Source: Thioalkalivibrio sp.
Lineage (GTDB): Bacteria; Pseudomonadota; Gammaproteobacteria; Ectothiorhodospirales; Ectothiorhodospiraceae
Direction of reading: 5' to 3'
DNA: 6,966 nt
NCBI GenBank assembly: GCA_003553165.1
Contig: PUOZ01000219.1
Span: forward strand, 1 to 6,966
A program made the position numbers and the translations under genes. Shown piece by piece: positions 5,667-6,966 of the stretch. Numbering within the stretch: the stretch's first letter is position 1; every line of letters starts with the position of its first letter. Under the pieces are notes generated by a model, which was not told the origin of the DNA, did no database searches, and worked only from the letters and a program-made list of their open reading frames with translations.

Positions 5667-6568
5667 AAGTGGGCAGGACGGGTCGGTTGCGGGATCGCTT
5701 GCTGGGAGCACTGCTGCGCCTGCTGGCGACGCTCCCACTGCCGGTGAACCACGCGCTCGGCGGGGCTCTGGGCTGGCTGGGCTGGCTGCTGCCCACGCGC
5801 ATGGCCCGGATCGCCCGGATCAACGTCGAACTCTGTTTTCCCGAACACAGCCGCAGCTGGCGCCGCAGCGTCGTGCGCCGTTCGTTGATGGAGATGGGCA
5901 AGGCGCTGACCGAGGCGCCCTGGCTGTGGCGCGCGGGCCCGGACCGCCTGCGTTCCCTCGCGGCCTATCCTGCCCTCTGCGACCCGGCAGGCAGACGTCC
6001 CGAGGGACAGGCGCTGTTCCTGGTCGCGCCGCATCTCGGTTCCTGGGAGTTTGCCGGCCTGCATGTCGCGACCTATGGCTCGATAACCAGCCTGTACAGC
6101 CCGCTGCGCATCCCCGCGCTCGACCGCTGGATTCGCGACGCGCGGGCGTCCACCGGGGCGCAGCTGGCCCCGGCCACGCGCGAGGGCCTGCGTAGACTCC
6201 AGGCCGCCCGCGACCGCGGGGAGATGATCGGTATGCTGCCCGATCAGAGTCCGCGGCGCGCCACCGGCGAGTTCGCGCCCTTCTTCGGTCATCCCGCGCT
6301 GACCATGACCCTGCTGCCGCGCCTGCTGCGCGGACGCGAAGACCGCGTGGTGTTCGCCTTCGCCGAGCGCCTGCCGCGTGGGCGCGGGTTCCGCTACCAC
6401 GAACTCGAGGCTGGCCCCGAGATCGCCGATCCCGACCCCCGGCGCGCCACCGCCGAGATCAACCGCCTGGTCGAGGCCCTGGTCCGCCAATGCCCGGAGC
6501 AGTACAACTGGGCCTACAAGCGCTTCCGGCCCCCGCCGCCAGGCGCCCCGGACCCGTACCGGCGCTGA
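5660..6568 (+). CDS. LpxL/HtrB-family lysophospholipid acyltransferase (lipid A biosynthesis type)
   Basis: Inner-membrane enzyme of the family that transfers a fatty acyl chain onto lipid A precursors or related lipids. The protein is 302 residues, close to the usual 290-310. A hydrophobic N-terminal stretch (about 14-45, LLGALLRLLATLPLPVN and following) is the expected membrane anchor. The catalytic HX4E motif is His125-Glu130 in APHLGSWE. Other family blocks are YSPLRIPALDRWI (146-158), MIGMLPDQSPRRATGEFAPFFG (189-210) and the C-terminal CPEQYNWAYKRF (278-289). The call of a GTG start at 5660 follows the open frame; GTG 5663 or 5669 is equally possible and no clear Shine-Dalgarno is seen, so translation may be coupled to upstream reading. 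It lies 157 bp after the ttcA-like gene. Acyl-chain and acceptor specificity (LpxL, LpxM or an ornithine-lipid/aryl-polyene relative) cannot be told apart here. Confidence 0.92.
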   Translation: MVKVGRTGRLRDRLLGALLRLLATLPLPVNHALGGALGWLGWLLPTRMARIARINVELCFPEHSRSWRRSVVRRSLMEMGKALTEAPWLWRAGPDRLRSLAAYPALCDPAGRRPEGQALFLVAPHLGSWEFAGLHVATYGSITSLYSPLRIPALDRWIRDARASTGAQLAPATREGLRRLQAARDRGEMIGMLPDQSPRRATGEFAPFFGHPALTMTLLPRLLRGREDRVVFAFAERLPRGRGFRYHELEAGPEIADPDPRRATAEINRLVEALVRQCPEQYNWAYKRFRPPPPGAPDPYRR

Positions 6569-6591
6569 CGGCTTCGGCCGTTTCGTTTTTT
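6569..6591 (+). terminator. Intrinsic terminator with UUCG tetraloop after the acyltransferase gene
   Basis: CGGC (6569-6572), loop TTCG and GCCG (6577-6580) form a stem closed by the very stable C(UUCG)G tetraloop. It can be extended by A6568-T6581, the last base of the stop codon. It is followed by TTTCG and six T (6586-6591). The stem is short but GC-only. It probably ends the plus-strand unit. Confidence 0.65.
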
Positions 6592-6613
6592 CACCACGAA
6601 GAGCACAAAGGTT
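6587..6613 (+). repeat. Left inverted copy of a CCACGAAGAGCAC repeat
   Basis: A 27-bp element with the core CCACGAAGAGCAC (6594-6606) followed by AAAGGTT. It matches the reverse complement of 6890-6916 at 24 of 27 positions. Its T-rich left end merges with the T-run of the terminator. Related CCACGAAG-type sequences are, to my knowledge, dispersed between genes in many environmental bacterial genomes. Confidence 0.7.
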
Positions 6614-6686
6614 CCTGGAATGGGGGCACGGTCCTGGTACGTGGATTGCCATCCAAGGCGCCACCTGATGATCACGGAAGCTCCGC

Positions 6687-6698
6687 AGCGAATTCGCT
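6687..6698. repeat. 12-bp perfect palindrome AGCGAATTCGCT
   Basis: AGCGAATTCGCT is identical to its own reverse complement and is flanked by TCCGC and CCCGC. It resembles halves of REP-type elements seen in gammaproteobacteria, and lies just ahead of the GTGGGAGGC repeat cluster. No binding protein can be assigned. Confidence 0.5.
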
Positions 6699-6713
6699 CC
6701 CGCGCATAACCGT

Positions 6714-6753
6714 CCCTTGTGGGAGGCGAGCCCCCTCGGCGACCGAAAGGCGA
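6714..6753 (+). repeat. REP-like unit, direct copy 1
   Basis: A 40-bp unit beginning CCCTTGTGGGAGGCGAGCCC. It matches the second direct copy (6810-6849) at 38 of 40 positions, the differences being at unit positions 21 and 35. It also forms the left arm of an imperfect palindrome with 6760-6787. Confidence 0.85.
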
Positions 6754-6759
6754 AAAACC

Positions 6760-6787
6760 GTCGCCCAGAGGCTGGCCTCCCACAGGG
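6760..6787 (-). repeat. REP-like unit, inverted copy
   Basis: Its reverse complement begins CCCTGTGGGAGGCCAGCC and ends GGGCGAC, matching the first ~30 bases of the direct copies with a few differences and small gaps. Together with copy 1 it can form a large imperfect hairpin (6714-6787), the classic layout of a paired REP/BIME-type element. Confidence 0.75.
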
Positions 6788-6809
6788 CATCCCTTGAACC
6801 AGCCCCAAC

Positions 6810-6849
6810 CCCTTGTGGGAGGCGAGCCCTCTCGGCGACCGAACGGCGA
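6810..6849 (+). repeat. REP-like unit, direct copy 2
   Basis: Second direct copy, 38 of 40 identical to 6714-6753. It starts 96 bp after copy 1 and lacks an adjacent inverted partner, so the cluster is direct-inverted-direct. The next array unit may have been lost or never existed. Confidence 0.85.
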
Positions 6850-6889
6850 CCACCTGCAGGCCTGAAGTGCTAATACACAGACCCCTCAA

Positions 6890-6916
6890 AACCTTCGTGC
6901 TCTTCGTGGTAAGAAA
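6890..6916 (-). repeat. Right inverted copy of the CCACGAAGAGCAC repeat
   Basis: Read on the minus strand it carries the same 13-base core CCACGAAGAGCAC and AAGGTT. It differs from the left copy at three positions. The two copies point toward each other and enclose 276 bp with no gene. Confidence 0.7.
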
Positions 6917-6966
6917 TCCCCACCAACACGGCCGTCGGCGCCGTTACCCGACGCTGCCGTAGTGCA
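6917..6966. other. Right edge, nothing assignable
   Basis: The last 50 bases show no motif, gene start or terminator that I can support; only a weak 5-bp complementarity (ACGGC/GCCGT) is present. Confidence 0.3.

Noticed and set aside
6714..6849. CRISPR array
   Set aside because: Only three imperfect units, one inverted, with uneven spacing and no cas genes; REP-like is the better reading.
5105..6889. Minus-strand ORF of 594 codons across the acyltransferase and repeat block
   Set aside because: Its N-terminal part only translates the repeats (RSPRGLASHKG appears twice). The rest is antisense to two clear genes.

Overview
The window is GC-rich DNA packed with genes on both strands. The codon bias is strong enough to open long false ORFs antisense to almost every real gene. 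Protein motifs and the pip-dtd pair point to a gammaproteobacterium. The base composition and the dispersed intergenic repeats would fit an environmental, possibly sulfur-oxidising or halophilic lineage such as Ectothiorhodospiraceae/Chromatiales, but that placement is a weak inference.

Layout. (1) Positions 1-2838, minus strand: a two-gene TAXI-type TRAP transporter. The periplasmic binding protein is transcribed first (2838 to 1855). It is followed by a fused small+large membrane subunit (from 1756, running off the left edge after 585 residues). The 98-bp gap between them holds a strong stem-loop, a plausible device for making more binding protein than permease. (2) Positions 2839-3241: a 403-bp non-coding leader of the transporter. 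It holds two candidate minus-strand promoters, an 11-bp inverted repeat and two overlapping hairpins next to the Shine-Dalgarno. (3) Positions 3242-4632, minus strand: pip (proline iminopeptidase) and dtd (D-aminoacyl-tRNA deacylase), joined by a 4-base ATGA overlap. (4) A 117-bp divergent gap. (5) Positions 4750-6568, plus strand: a short TtcA-family PP-loop/iron-sulfur tRNA thiolase, then a possible 55-residue ORF that overlaps both neighbours, then an LpxL/HtrB-type lipid A acyltransferase ending in a UUCG-loop terminator. (6) Positions 6587-6916: a gene-free cluster of dispersed repeats. A pair of near-identical inverted 27-mers encloses two direct copies and one inverted copy of a GTGGGAGGC-type REP-like unit and a 12-bp palindrome.

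Functionally this is solute uptake next to housekeeping: tRNA quality control and thiolation, peptide turnover and outer-membrane lipid synthesis. I found no convincing new multi-gene system. The points most worth a second look are non-coding: the compound repeat block at the right end and the structured leader and intergenic hairpins of the TRAP operon. Among the proteins, the short TtcA variant and a possible internal duplication in the permease stand out.
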